A stretch of 64,000 bases of DNA from Salvia splendens (GCF_004379255.2 NC_056044.1:5558001-5622000), one strand, 5' to 3'. Shown: positions 1-12,900, numbered from the stretch's first letter. Translations and numbers: made by a program. Notes: generated by a model from the letters alone, not told the origin.

Positions 1-1541
1 ACTCACCCGCACCGGATGAAGTTCTGGAACGCAACAAACCGAGTTGAAATGGTGTAGTGAAACGGCGGAGAAGAGAGTGGGGCTAAAGCTGAAACGTCGA
101 GCGGGAAGAAAATGGGAGAGAGTTTTACCCTAATTCATAATACCGTGATTAACGCCTCCATAATTTTTACCATGTTTGACCACATTAAGAAATGACTAAG
201 ATGCCCTTTGGCTGAACAATTTAATGCAGAGGATGAATTACGAATTTAAGATGTAGGATCTCTAATCTCAGCCACAGAATTACAATCCATGGGCTAACAT
301 TTAGTCTCTAGTTCTACACTAAGAAGGTGTTGTGGGAATAAGGGGACCCTATATATGTATATTATGAATATGTGATCAATTATACTTAAAGTTTACTAGG
401 AGTACTATTTGTTTATATATTACTATTTACTAAATATATATTTTTAATTCATGTTTATTCGTATATCTTCATGTATGACATTATTTTGTTGTATTACTTT
501 TTTAAATTAATACTATGAACTTATTTATTTTTATACATAAAATATTAAATTTTTTATTTACAATAACTTACTACTAGTATAATTTATATATTTAATCATA
601 TTTATTGATAAAAAAATTAATAAAATTCAATCATTCACTAAACTTTTATAGGTGGAGGTGTAATGTTTTTGGGATATACTATTAATACGAATTAAAAATA
701 TTTGGTATATTATTTAATTATATATGCATATTTATAACAGTATAACGGTTCGACCAGTGATTAAACCAGTTGGACCGATTAAACCATGAACCAGTAACTT
801 CGCCGGTTCACTCACCGGTCCAGTTTTTAAAACATTGCCTCAAATAAATACTGTATATTCATTGCATTGGTCTAGTAAAATTTTAAAAAAGAGCAAAAAA
901 TATTTATAGAATTTGTGTGTCGAGATTACTGCTAATTTATTAGGAGTAGAAAATTTGGTAGTCCGGAGTCCGGACCCACTTATCTACAGTCGATGTTTTA
1001 GTTTAGAATTTTGTCTGATATTGCTTGCTAATTGTTCGGAATGTATAAAAGAAAATGATAGCATGGCTATTAATAATAGAGGGATAAATTTGAATATCCT
1101 TATCAAGCAAAGTGTGTATGCTCCATAATCATTTTGTAGTAGTACAATTTACTACTCATTGAAGTATTATGCTGCTTTAGACATTGCAAGCAAAAATACA
1201 ATTGCAGAAGTATATAACATAATATGTATGTTTTTCATGATGCAACAACATTTTACTTTGCATGCCATGGACGCAAATACAAATATAAATGATGATACTT
1301 GATTGAATAGTAAAAGTCACAATTGTCCAATTAAAATTGAGAGAATGGTGGAGGTGAGGTTAATTGAGACTGAATGATCTAAATAGTTTCCAAGTACAAC
1401 ACAAGGAAACTGAAGTTATATCTCAAAAAATGGAGTATATCTTATTAAGAACTCTTGTGCTTGAGTTTCTGGATCTGTCCCAAAATGTGAACAAGGAGTT
1501 CATGGAGGCTGGGCTCACTAAAATTCCACAGCGTCGGTTCC
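1..1541. other. Left-edge intergenic DNA
   Basis: No supportable gene was found. Bases 1-130 are less AT-rich than what follows. On the minus strand they end at the window edge in a good splice donor (GCGG|GTGAGT), so they may be the 5' leader exon of a minus-strand gene lying to the left; this is inference. Bases 730-840 hold repeated GGTTCGACC / ACCGGTCCAG motifs like the subterminal repeats of DNA transposons. The rest is AT-rich with only short chance frames. Confidence 0.4.
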
Positions 1542-2702
1542 TCACGACCCCCGGTTCGGGTTGTATGCCTTGATTTCCCACAATGCAGTAGCAACGGCAC
1601 CATAGACTTCATCTCCCCATTCTTCTTTGAGCTGTACTAGCAATTCGTCATCCTTCTTCACCACATAGTCTTTTACGGAGTAAGCCTGCAACACACATAC
1701 GAAATTATGGAAGAAATTAGAAACTGTCATCAGTACTATTGAAATGGATATACAAGGAAGACAGAAAAAATTAATTAAATGATTTGAAGCTACATTATCG
1801 TGCACCACCCGCCCGGTATGGGAACCATTCGGGATCTTCCATCCAAAAGGAGCGAGCAGAGTTGGACGGCCTTGATATCTGCTTCTTGCAGTGAATAGCT
1901 TTGCTTACATGCATTCCTGAATACTTCAACTTCGAGATCACCCATTCTTTTGATCCCTATAGTATGTATCACTGCTAACCACATCTTCGAAAGCCTGAAA
2001 ACCAACAGATGATTATATATCAAGACTTACACGGATACAAAGCCAGTTCCATCAAATAAATACTAGTATTCAACATGCTCAACAAAAAGGTGCATACTTA
2101 AACCCCATGTTTCCAATATATAGTTTTTGATTCACACTTAATTGCAAATCTGATACGAATCTGTTGGACATAGCTACATGGAATCTATAACCCTTGTGAA
2201 TGACTGATAATCCTAGACATTACATAAACTTATCAGTTAGGCATACTTTTGTTGAGCAACAACAAATCTTCCAAAAAACAAGAATATGAATGATTGATAA
2301 TCTGAATAAACTTGGTGCAGCTTGGAAATTGAAACGTTAGTAGTACTATATAGTATCGAATACTACTGCAAGTAGTAGCCCGTTAGCCCCTTCAAGACAA
2401 CCTTTCATTTGTTTCGTCATGGTTACTAATTCCTCGACTACATAGTTCTTATCCTGCAGTTCCTGATTATTCTCCTCGACATCTAGTTCCAATTTCTCGA
2501 TACGCCTTTCCAGTTTTTGCTTCTCAACTTCTAGCATAAGAGCCTTTGCCAAACCCTCTTCTCTCTCCCTCTGCACATCAGCATTATAGAATATAGATGC
2601 AATAGAAACTGGTGAATAATGATACGACGCGAGATCATACAATGAGGAGCACAGCAGTTTGTTCTTCAACCAGCCTCAACACATTATTTTCAACTGTCAT
2701 CT
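1542..2702 (-). pseudogene. Decayed partial duplicate of the FDM/XH gene 3' half
   Basis: Four blocks match the downstream exons of the intact gene at 3952-7078, in the same order and strand. Block 2699-2645 resembles exon 3 (VLRLVEEQ versus VLKLVAEQ). Block 2571-2346 is coiled coil, like exon 4. Block 1994-1805 resembles exon 5 (IGIKRMGDLEVEVFRNACKQ). Block 1688-1500 resembles exon 6 (LVQLKEEWGDEVYGAV). Lesions are visible. The exon-5-like block loses frame after LCSL, while WMEDPEWFPYR continues the homology in another frame. The exon-6-like block meets a TGA at 1544-1542, just after YNPNRGS, where the intact copy continues, and a further TAG follows. The exon-3-like donor is also degraded. 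The N-terminal zinc finger and XS domain are absent. It is therefore best read as a segmental duplicate that lost function. Confidence 0.8.
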
Positions 2703-2745
2703 GAATGAAAGCAGTTGAATTAGGTAATTTAAATAAAAGCCAGTA

Positions 2746-3235
2746 AGAGAAACTGTATATATCTTCTGCCAAATAGGTGTATAATTTATAGATATGAAAA
2801 TTATCAAATTTTAAGAGATGAAAACATCATTAAACTCTAATGCTAAAATTATTTTTAATCGAGTAATTCAAGTAAAATTTTTTTTTTATACTCCGTATTA
2901 TATATTTTTATCATTTGAGTAGAATAATACTTTTCATTTTCAAAATTTTAATTTCACAGCGAATTATGCTTGTAAATTAAAAGTAATTATTCTTATAATA
3001 AATAAATAGTTATAAAAGTAAATATTTGAAAATTAAAAATAATATTAAATCTAAATTATAAAAAGTTAATCGTAATAAATGAGTTATCTAGAAAAATAAT
3101 TTTTTCTTTCTTGGATTATTCAAATTAAAAATAATTTTAATATTAGAGGTAATGATGTTTTATCTCCTAACATTTGATAATTTTCATATCTATAAATTAT
3201 ACACCTATTTGGCCAACACTTTATACAGTTTCCCT
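2746..3235. mobile_element. Stowaway-like MITE with long terminal inverted repeats
   Basis: Roughly 125 bp at the left end (AGAGAAACTGTATA..., then GCCAAATAGGTGTATAATTT) returns as the inverted complement at the right end (...TATACAGTTTCCCT), with a few mismatches and small indels. A TA dinucleotide flanks both ends (2744-2745 and 3236-3237), as expected for Tc1/mariner-type insertion. There is no coding capacity. The element lies between the intact XS/XH gene and its decayed duplicate. Confidence 0.75.
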
Positions 3236-3951
3236 TATTGCCTTTCATTATTCATGCACATAAAATCCAAATAAAACTATAATGGATTAACTCTTGGAAA
3301 ATTAAATAACGAAAATAGATTAAGCCAACTAAAGGAAACCTATTAAGCTAGTGTATAAAACGGTGTAGTATTTATAGAAATTATGAAAAAGATTAAATTG
3401 CAGTATTATGTAGGTTTATCATTATTCGATATAAAATATAATAGTACTACTGTACTAGTATGAACTTATATACTTTTGGGAATTGATTTTAAAAAAAAAC
3501 TCAGCATTAGATTATAATTAACTAACTAATAAAATAGAAGTAAATTGCATATAACAAGATGGTCGACATATAAAATTATTTATAGGACAAGATATCCACA
3601 ACATTTGCTATTTGTAATCTTATGTCTAATAAAAATATAAAATCATGTCGAAAATAAAAGATGCATAACAAAATACCACATATAACATGCAGTTTCAGCA
3701 ATTTTAGTTGAAAGTAGTGTTAAGACAGTTACGATTCCATCAGCTGAAACAACCAAGCTGAAACAACCACTAAGTCTTTAGCATACATATATATATATAA
3801 GGATAAGACAACAACATAGTTAGGACAGAGAAATCCTAATCTAATATTTTGCCCCAAAAGCTTTCATCAGTCATTAGGAGAAGCAAAAAAAGGATGCACA
3901 TATTTCCTAAGGCTTTTGTTCCCATGTTGAAACAGTCACAAACAAACCTCC
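3236..3951. other. AT-rich 3' flank of the XS/XH gene
   Basis: No gene is seen. The proximal part (about 3700-3951) would hold the 3' UTR and polyadenylation region of the minus-strand gene. It includes a short (TA)n run near 3788. Confidence 0.5.
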
Positions 3952-6900
3952 TTAATTTCTCTTGCGCTTGAGATTCTTCAACTGCTTGAAAATGTAACTG
4001 ATCACTTCCTTCAGAGTGGCCTTCCTGTTTTCCTTAAAATTCCACAGCTCCTGCACCACATAACGCCCACTTGCGTTGTACGCTTCGATCTCCTTCAATG
4101 CTGTACCAACGGCTTCGTAGACTTCATCTCCCCATTCTTCCTTGAGCTGGACTAGCACTTCGTCGTCCTCATTCAGCACATACTACAATGTGAAACCGCA
4201 TAACCATGGATGAAGTTTTGCAATTGACATATGATCATGTTGGAAGAATGTATGAGAAGCTTATAAGCCATTTCGATCTACCTGATCATCAGCATTCTGG
4301 AATGGGTGCCAGTCCTGATTTTTCAACTTTTCTTGCCATAAGGAGCAGAGTTCGGCAGCCTTGATATCTGCTTCTTCAGGTGAGTATCTTTGCTTACATG
4401 CATTCTCGAAGGCTTTCTCGTCGAGTTCACCCATTTTTTTTATCCCAATATTAACACGGCTACTGCTCAGCATTTCAGCCAAACCCTGAAAATCAACAAA
4501 TGAAAACTATATTACATACGAAAAATACAAAGACCTTTCCATTAAACAAAGCCGAATTCTAAAAAACTATGCTGCATCCTCAAGAAAAGTCACATACAGT
4601 CTATTATATTGCAGATATTTATGAATTTATCCAATTCCATTTTTTTCCATGGTTGAAGTGGATAGGAACCATGGCCCGACTAAAATCTGTTTATAGTCCT
4701 AAGATTACTCAACAGAGCGAATACACAATAAGAACCAAACCTGTTTTTGAACATCAACATATCTTCAAAATAAAAAACATTAAGAACCAAAGTTCTATGC
4801 ATGAATACACAACAATCCTTTCATTGTTAACTTTGATGAAACTTCTACCCTTTGTAATCGTATCAGTATGGTGCAGCATGTTACAGTTGGAAATTGATTT
4901 GTTAGAAATATAAAATATCATACCGCAATTAGTTCCTTGCGAGCCTCTTGCAGCTCATCATTTCTTTGCCGCTCTTTAACTATTAACACCTGGTTTAAAT
5001 CTTCCATGCTCTCCAAATTCTCTCTCTTTTCCTGTAGGAGATCATTGAACTCCTTCATCTTTTGCTGAACAGCTGCATCGTCATCACCTCCCATATGTTT
5101 CATCACGTCCAACTTTCCTTTAAGTTCTTGAATTTCCATTTCCAGTGTTTGCTTTTCAGCTAAATTTCTCTCTAGCTCAAGAACCTTTTTTAGAGCCTCT
5201 TCTTTCTCTTTCTGCAAATTACAATAGATGTCATGATATGTGGGAAGCAAGAGAAACTGCTGACTGGATAATAGTACTACAAGTTTATATTATAGTGTAC
5301 ATGTGCTCATTATACAATGAGGAAAGATAAAGATATAAGGAAACATACCTTTTGTTCTGCAACTAGCTTCAGCACATTCTTGTCAGCTTTGCTTTGCTCC
5401 TCCGAAGCCAATTGAAGGGAACTGTTTCTCATATCATTCTGACAGAATAAAAAAGTACATACATTAACATCAGTTTAGTTTCACTATTAACAATAATCAA
5501 ATATAATTACACTATGTTTAGAAGATTGGGAGAAGGTAAATGCATTTGATTTATATAGTTTGTCAGTATAGTCCCAAAACAGAGGAAACTAGATGAGCGG
5601 AAAAGACAAAAAGAAGCTGAATATAAATTCAATGTAACATGAAAGACATAAAATCTAATGGGAAAATCATGAGAATAAATTAATAGTCCAGCTTGCCTAG
5701 CATTCAGGAGAGAAGTGTAACCTTTTGACGTGGATTTATACAAACTCATTTACAATAGGGAAGTGACTTGCCTTTTTCTTCTCTTCTTCAAGCTTTTGCC
5801 TCTCGCGTTCAGTTAACGCCTCACGGTTTTTGAGTTCTCTGCTCCAAGAATCAAGCCTTTTCTTTTTGTTCACCAGCTCCATGTTTAACATCTCTCGCTC
5901 ATCCATAACTCTCTTAATGTGTTCACGAGCAAGGCATTGCATTTTTCTAGTTTCTGATTAGGAACAAGATTCAACAAAATTAAGCAGTCTCAAAGAGTTT
6001 ATAACAGTAGGTTTAGATAAATGGCTAGCCAACAAGAAGGTAAGTCATGTTAATGAGTTGAAGAACACAAGAAGGTACGAACAAAAATTGTTTTGGAGCA
6101 ATGACAGATTTTAACACAAGATTACAGCAGGCTCGTAAATTTAACTGATGAGAGACATGCATACTGATAGAATCTAAGAAACATACCTTCATAGAAGGAA
6201 CGATTAAGTTCAGCTTTCTCTTCAAGCATCCTACTCAGTGACAATGTCTTCTCATTGCATTTGATCTGCAATTGACCAAGATTTTCATTCTTTGAGTCAA
6301 TCTCACTGACCAGATTCACAACAATTCTGTTCCTATCATTGATTGCTTCTTGCACGAGGTCAGCAATTGTCTTCAACTCTCCATTCCTGCAAAGAAATTC
6401 TCCCACAAGTCCTCTAGAATAGTAATCATCTTCACGAGCAAACCACCCATATAGATTAGGACCTGGAGAAGTTCTTTCTTTGTCCCATTCCTTCTTGCTT
6501 CGACCATCAGCTTCAAATGACTTCTCAAACTCCATTGCATTCTTGAACCCAAACCAATTATTATCAAAGCTCAGAACAGCTTGTGCATTTTGCTGATGGT
6601 CGTCCCAGAACATCTCAATGTCTATAGGCTTGTATCTGGAGAATTTATTCAGCCAGTAACCACGGATATCAGCACATCCACCACACTTTGACTCATCTTG
6701 TATGTTAGCAACTATACCCACCCAAGGCCAGCAATAAAGCTCACTCTTCTCAGGTTTAGAAGCAGGTAAAGGGGCTGATTGTTGAGGCAGCGGCTCAGCC
6801 TCATTAGCCAGGTCATGTTCCAAGAAAGTAGCTAGCGCTAGATGGTTAGCTTTCTGCTTTGCACTGGCTGCGCCCTTAGTTACTCCAATTGCATGCTGAA

Positions 6901-7078
6901 AAAGATGACTATACTGATAATCTTGTTTCTTCTTACCAGCACAAAAAGGGCATCTGAAAAAACCGTTTGTGCACTGTACTTTATAAGTACCCGCCTTAAG
7001 CAGTTCATACGGTTTCTCTTTATATTCATTGATCTCCGAATCACTAACGTCCAATTCTTCTTCTGAGCTGCTTCCCAT
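3952..7078 (-). CDS. FDM: XS/XH-domain FDM-IDN2 family protein (RNA-directed DNA methylation)
   Basis: Six exons give 628 residues: 7078-6187, 5953-5772, 5438-5349, 5211-4924, 4485-4282 and 4182-3952. Family members are typically about 630-650 residues. The start ATG at 7078 directly follows a CAG acceptor, which implies a 5' UTR intron. In order there are an acidic N terminus, a zf-XS zinc finger near residues 43-70 (CPFCAGKKKQDYQYSHLFQH), an XS domain near 112-225 (GWFAREDDYYSRG), a long coiled coil at about 240-480, and an XH domain at about 485-625 (GIKKMGELDEKAFENACK, WGDEVYEAVG). The Arabidopsis family (IDN2, FDM1-5) binds double-stranded RNA with 5' overhangs and forms complexes acting downstream of siRNA production in RNA-directed DNA methylation. 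Intron 2 uses a GC donor (AAG|GCAAGT). Which paralogue this is was not resolved. Confidence 0.93.
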
Positions 7079-8150
7079 CTGACGGCCATCATTTAACAAA
7101 CAATAAATGAATAAATGATACTAGTAAAAGACAATACTAGCACATTAGAAAGAAGGGCGAAAAAGCCAATCAAATCATAAAAGATCAGCAAATACTAAAA
7201 ATCATCTAAAGACAACATCAATTCTCATCACACATGGGAAAAAAAATAACAATATCACTCTCATGTGTAAAAAAGAATGATTCACAAAATCCAGTCATGT
7301 TGACTGGTAAGGGCCCTGCATCATTTGAAACAACCAGCTTTAAACCAAAGCTTGTAAGTGAACATGAAATTGAATATGGTATCAAGTATCAACCAGTCCA
7401 CACAATTATGAGAAAAAGCAACATACATAATCAAACTCAAGTTTTAAGAAATCCAGTACTCCCTATATAACCAACTTAGGAACAGATACCTCATATCACA
7501 TATACACTAGGCACACCAAATACCACATCAACATTTGATGAATCCATGTAAATGGCCATTCTTTTTTGACAAATTTTCTGAACTAACTATGTGCATTCTT
7601 TACTGATTATGACTTACCAATTAGTTTGGGTTGGCATAAAGAAAGCATGCATAAAGTAAATCAGAACTGAGAGCAAAATAATTGCCAAGAAAAAAGAAAA
7701 CATCCATTGATACATAGCAATTAGCATTATGCTTTCTCCATGCAAGCTAGTAAAACCTAAGAGACCAAAAGCAAGTACCAGAAAATACAGCCTCAATGTA
7801 TGACAGAATCGAGACGGGGTACAATCGGATCAGCTACTGGTAAAAAAATAGAATTATACAGCAAACTTCAAGCAAGACCCAATTTTGAAACCATTGTCAA
7901 CTTGACTTTGATTCTAGTGTCAACTTGATGATGAATTAAACAAAAAAGGAGAAATATTGTCACCTTTGGAGCAAGGGAAAGAGGTGGTGGTGAAATGATA
8001 GGGTTCTGGCGACGTTGCCGGTGGAGGATGGAGGTGACGAATGAGAAGTTGACAACAACAATATGACGTGGGTTTGGTGTTTAAGGCGTATTTGCACGGA
8101 CTAATTTTATTAGATATGATATGACTTCCCATTTTTAACTTTTTGGCATC
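7079..8150 (-). promoter_or_regulatory. Probable 5' UTR intron, leader exon and promoter of the FDM gene
   Basis: A CAG acceptor sits immediately before the FDM start codon. A plausible matching donor (CAAAG|GTGACA on the minus strand) lies near 7966, which would make about 7967-8130 a non-coding leader exon separated by an intron of roughly 0.9 kb. No coding sequence is recognised in the interval. The transcription start is not visible and the leader exon is inferred. Confidence 0.4.
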
Positions 8151-8764
8151 ATTCTCTTCTCTCCCAATTAAATAATTTCATTTCAGATTTTATGTTGCTT
8201 TATTTAATTGATTTGGTTGTAAAAGCATGAAACTTTCTTTATTTATGTTGATATGAAGAAATAGGGACATGTTTTTTTGTTAATATTTAAAACAAAAAAA
8301 TGATGTAGAAATCTAATCTCCATCTTCATCTTCATTTTCAACCACTCTATAATGTTAATAATGATGTAGAAATCTAATGTCTTTTCATCTTCATCTTCAT
8401 CTTCATCTTCATCTTCATCTTCATCTTCAACAATTCTATAAACTATGCTTGGTAGTTTAATGTTAATAAAGTATAGTTAATTAATATTAATAGACTTATT
8501 AAGTTGAATTCAACTTTTAAAGAATTAAATCCATTAGAAGATGCAGTGTCGTTTGAATCTCTGACCCAATTCACGACTCTAATAAATAATGTGACTATGT
8601 GAATGAGTGACCAAAATTTGATATTTGCTAGCGAACGGATTTATTCTTAGGTCCCACTTGTATACGATTAATTTCAAAAGATAATGGGAAGGGAATGAAT
8701 TAGTGGTTTTTTTTTTTACTATGAACCAAAATTCTAATTGACTGACAAATTAAAATGAAAATTT
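8151..8764. repeat. Intergenic DNA with a CTTCAT microsatellite
   Basis: There is no gene. A (TCATCT)n/(CTTCAT)n tract of about 50 bp occupies 8382-8430, with a shorter related tract at 8318-8340. The phrase GATGTAGAAATCTAAT occurs before each tract, which points to a small local duplication. The stretch ends at the Copia target site. Confidence 0.6.
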
Positions 8765-8769
8765 TTTAC

Positions 8770-9865
8770 TGTAAAAATCATGGATTAAATATGCCCGGTC
8801 AATTGTTTTGACCAAAGAATAAATGTGACAAGACATTTAATTTTGTGAAATTAAATGATATAGCGTCGATCTACATTTTACGTAGATAAATGTAGTATAT
8901 TCACTTTCTCAAATCCGATTTCCGGTGAGTGAGAAATAGTGGATTAAAGTTGGGCATAATTAGCTTTTAATTAAAGCTTGGAGCATGTGCTTAGGGAATA
9001 ATTAACTAGTGTTAATTATCCCACATTGGAAGATTAATACATCTTTAATATGTTTAAATTAAGTGACTTTATGTTACTTAATAATTATAGTGGATCAAGA
9101 TGGGTGAAAAAGCCCACACGCGCGCACACGCGCGCGCCGCCGCCGCCGCCCGCCCCGCCGAGCCCGTGCTCGTGGGCGTGGGCGCGGGCCGCGGGCCTCG
9201 GGCCCGGGCCCGATCCCGATCTCGATCTCGATCTTGATGCAATTGGTCTTTGGGCTTGGGGCTTGGCCCAAACTATTCTTTTTGGACCACCGCCGAGTCA
9301 GCAATCCAAGTGGCTTGACACGTCGTCAAGCGAGGCACAGTCACGGGTGCCACGTGAGAAATCCACACGCTCCACACACGGATGGCACACTCCTGCCACA
9401 CGCCTGTAACCGACGTCGGTTACGAATTGGCCATGATGAGCCTTCAATGGCTGGTTGACCCTGCATGGTGGCTTGGCCTATAAATAGGCTAGCCATACCA
9501 CTGCATTAGGACACAACACATACAAGCATTCTCTGCATAAGCTCTCTCCCTCTCTCTGCATTGTCTTTCTGTCAAAGCTCTGCTCTCTCCTCCATCCAGT
9601 TCGCCGGAGCTCTAGTGATTGCGGTGCTGCATCAATAGAGACGTAGCCGTTTTACCTTTGGGGACGACACGCCAAACCGAAGAGCACTACCGGGGCGTAT
9701 CTCGTCTTGCGGGAAGAAGCCTCCTCGACTCGGCTAAACTTAGTTCACGGTTCTTTGTTTCGAATTCTTACGTTGTAATTTTATTTAGTTCAGTTTCTCC
9801 TTTTCTTTCTTTTGGGTTGTATTACGCCCGGTTTTGTTATCTCTTGTAATCACCAGAAACCAACA
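8770..9865 (+). repeat. Left (5') LTR of the Copia element, 1096 bp
   Basis: It begins TGTAAAAATCATGG and ends CCAGAAACCAACA. A TATA box (CCTATAAATAGG) lies at 9478-9489, so transcription probably starts near 9510. U3 carries a GC-rich hexanucleotide-like tract (9118-9235) unlike the surrounding AT-rich DNA. Relative to the right LTR it has an extra segment near 9278-9297 and another near 9366-9383. Confidence 0.92.
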
Positions 9866-9884
9866 ATCGCAAGACGAGATAACT
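9866..9884 (+). promoter_or_regulatory. Putative primer-binding region of the Copia element
   Basis: The sequence just inside the LTR (ATCGCAAGACGAGATAAC) is not the initiator-Met motif TGGTATCAGAGC that is common in plant Copia elements. Bases 9868-9881 are a perfect 14-nt reverse complement of LTR bases 9698-9711, which suggests an RNA hairpin or an unusual priming mode. A tRNA-fragment primer was not excluded. Confidence 0.5.
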
Positions 9885-9951
9885 TGCCTTTGAAGGGATT
9901 TGGACCTTTTAAACTGAACTAAAACTTTCGAAACTTAAACCTTTGCTGGAG

Positions 9952-12900
9952 ATGTCGACGGAATCCAACACTGCTGCTGCCACCACCACCTCCGCCATTC
10001 CCTCCACCATGGCGACCACTGGACCGGTCAACACTTCAACGATTCCCTCGATGATGCCAACCCCCAGCTTCCCAGCTGCCTCATCCACCGTCCCTTGGGT
10101 TTGGGACAACCCCTTCGGGGCGTCCACTGGTTCCACCTTTGGTGGTTCGGTTGGTTCCACTTTTAGTGGTTCCTTCGGATCCTTTAATGGATCGAGTGTT
10201 GGTGCCTTCGGGCTCAATACTGGTGTTGGATCTTCCGGGATCAACACGAATGTGGGGGGCACTATGCCCAACACGAATGTGGGGGGTACTATGCCCAACA
10301 CGAACATGGGGGGCTCTATGCCCAACCAAGTTGTTGGCTCCTTCGGGGGCAACGGAATTGGTTCCTTCAATGGACCAAGTGCGGCACCTATGGCACCAAG
10401 AATGATGCCACCCGCCGAGAAGCCACCAAAGTTTGGAGGATCTGACTTCAAGCGGTGGTACCAGAAGATGTTGTTCTACTTGACAACATTGGGCGTCGCC
10501 AACTTCCTCACGGAGAACGAGCCGCCCGCACCAAGCGACCAAGAGACTAGGCTCGAAGTCATGGCAGATTATGAAGCTTGGAGGAAAGGAGATTACCTTT
10601 GTAAAAATTTCATTCTAAGTGCTTTAGATGATAGTTTGTACAATGTATACTCCAATGTAACCACATCTAAACAAATGTGGGAAAACCTAGAAAAGAAGTA
10701 TAGCATAGATAATGCTGCAGGGACGGAGCAAGTTGTAGCTTCCAAATTTATGGACTACAAAATGGTCGACTCTCGACCCGTCATGGAGCAAGTCCAAGAG
10801 CTCCAAATGATCATCCACTCATTAGTGGCTGAAGGGATGACCTTGCCCGACAAATTCCTAAGGTGCACGATCATTGACAAGCTCCCTCCAAGTTGGAAGG
10901 ACTTCAAGAGTTATCTCAAGCACAAGCGAAAGCAGATGACCCTTGAAGACTTGATCGTGAAGTTGCGCATCGAGGCCGACGTGCGCAAAAGTGATCAAAA
11001 GGCTAAGGGATTCACCCCAAATGAAGCCAAGGCCAATCTGTTGGAGCGGGGCGGACCCTCCAACAAACGCCCTCGCCCAAACCGTCCAAATGACAAGGGG
11101 AAGGGAAAGCAGCCTTCAAAGAAGTTTGAAGGCGACTGCTACAAGTGTGGCAAACAAGGCCACTTTGCAAAGGACTGCCGCAGCAAGAAGAAGAAGCCGG
11201 CTGCCCACATCGTTGAGAAGGAGTTCAAAGACTGGGATGAAAACGACCTCATTGCTGTGGTCACTGAAGAGGTCAACCTTGTTAACAACAACAATGGTGG
11301 CTGGTATATTGATACCGGCGCTACTGCACATGTTTGCTCCGACAGGAGCAAGTTTGCCTCCTACACTGCTGTCGAAGGGAGGAAAATCAACATGGGGAAT
11401 CAAGCATCGTCCGAAGTCCTCGGCGTTGGCAACGTGATTCTCATGATGACGTCTGGCCTAACTATCACGTTGAAGGATGTGCTGCATGTCCCGGACATCC
11501 GCAAGAACCTAGTGTCAGGATCAATACTAGTTAATAAGGGGTTTAAACTTGTATTTGAGTCTGATAGGTTTGTCTTGTATAAGTTTGGAAAATCCCTCGG
11601 AAAAGGTTATGTAACCGACGGGCTTTTCAAGCTTAGTGTAGCAACTCGCAGTGTTGCAAAGCCATTGGCCAATAATAATAAGGCATCTACTTCCTCTTAT
11701 TTGACCGAGTCTTCAAATTTGTGGCATTGTAGATTGGGACATGTAAATTCAAAAGCCATTAAAAGATTAGTGAATTTAGATTTACTAAAGGCTAATGAAG
11801 TGGATAATCAAGATAAATGTGAAATTTGTCTTGAAGCAAAAATGACTAAGTTGCCGTTTCACTCGGTTGAACGAAGCACAAAACCCCTTGAATTAATTCA
11901 CACGGATGTATGTGATTTAAAGATGGTGCAAACTAGAGGTGGTAAAAAGTACTTTATCACTTTCATAGATGATTGCACAAGATATTGCTACATTTATCTT
12001 TTAAGAAGTAAAGATGAAGCAATAGAGGCGTTCAAAAATTATAAGAACGAAGTTGAGAATCAACTTGGTTGTAAAATCAAAATGATTCGAAGCGATAGAG
12101 GAAGAGAATATGTAGCCCCGCTTGAGGAGTTATGCAACGCAAGTGGTATAATTCATCAAACAACTGCTCCATATTCACCACAATCTAATGGTGTTGCAGA
12201 ACGCAAAAATCGAACTCTAAAAGAGATGATGAATGCACTGCTTCTAACTTCAGGATTACCACATAACATGTGGGGGGAAGCTGTTTTGACAGCCAACTAT
12301 ATCTTGAATAAGATCCCTCTCAAAGGAAAAGATGTTACTCCTTATGAGTTGTGGAAGGGAAGGAAGTCATCCTACAAATACCTCAAAGTGTGGGGGTGTT
12401 TGGCAAAGGTAATGGTTCCTCCGCCCAAAGAAGTTACAATCGGACCTAAAACGGTTGATGGTATCTTCATTGGATATGCACTTAACAGTAGTGCATATCG
12501 ATTTGTTGTTCACAAGTCTGAAATATCGACTATAACAGTGGGGACAACAATTGAGTCAAGGAATGCCGTATTTCTCGAAAATACATTTCCTTGCAAAGAC
12601 AAAGAAAAGGTCGTAACCAATTCTGAGACAAGAATTGAAGAAAAAGCCACTAGTTCTAAACCAGTGGAAGAAGAAGCCACTAGTTCTAAATCAGCGGATG
12701 CGGAACCTGAATCGCGCAAGCGTGCAAGGCCCGATCCTAATGATACAGTACTAAGACGTGGTAATAGGGTCAGAACACCAAAAACATTTGGTCCTGACTA
12801 CATTGCTTTTATGCTAGATGAAGAACCGACATCTATAAAAGTAGCTTTCGATGGCCCAGACGGGTTGCATTGGAAAGAAGCTGTTCAAAGCGAAATTGAT

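Noticed and set aside
913..1128. Short plus-strand frame near the left edge
   Set aside because: It is 71 codons with a non-ATG start in AT-rich DNA, without homology that I recognise.
4569..4913. Plus-strand open frame of 114 residues within the FDM gene
   Set aside because: It lies in intron 4 of the opposite-strand gene and shows no domain.
9909..10542. Minus-strand frames opposite the gag N terminus
   Set aside because: They are shadows of the repetitive Gly/Asn/Thr-rich gag sequence, with no independent domain.
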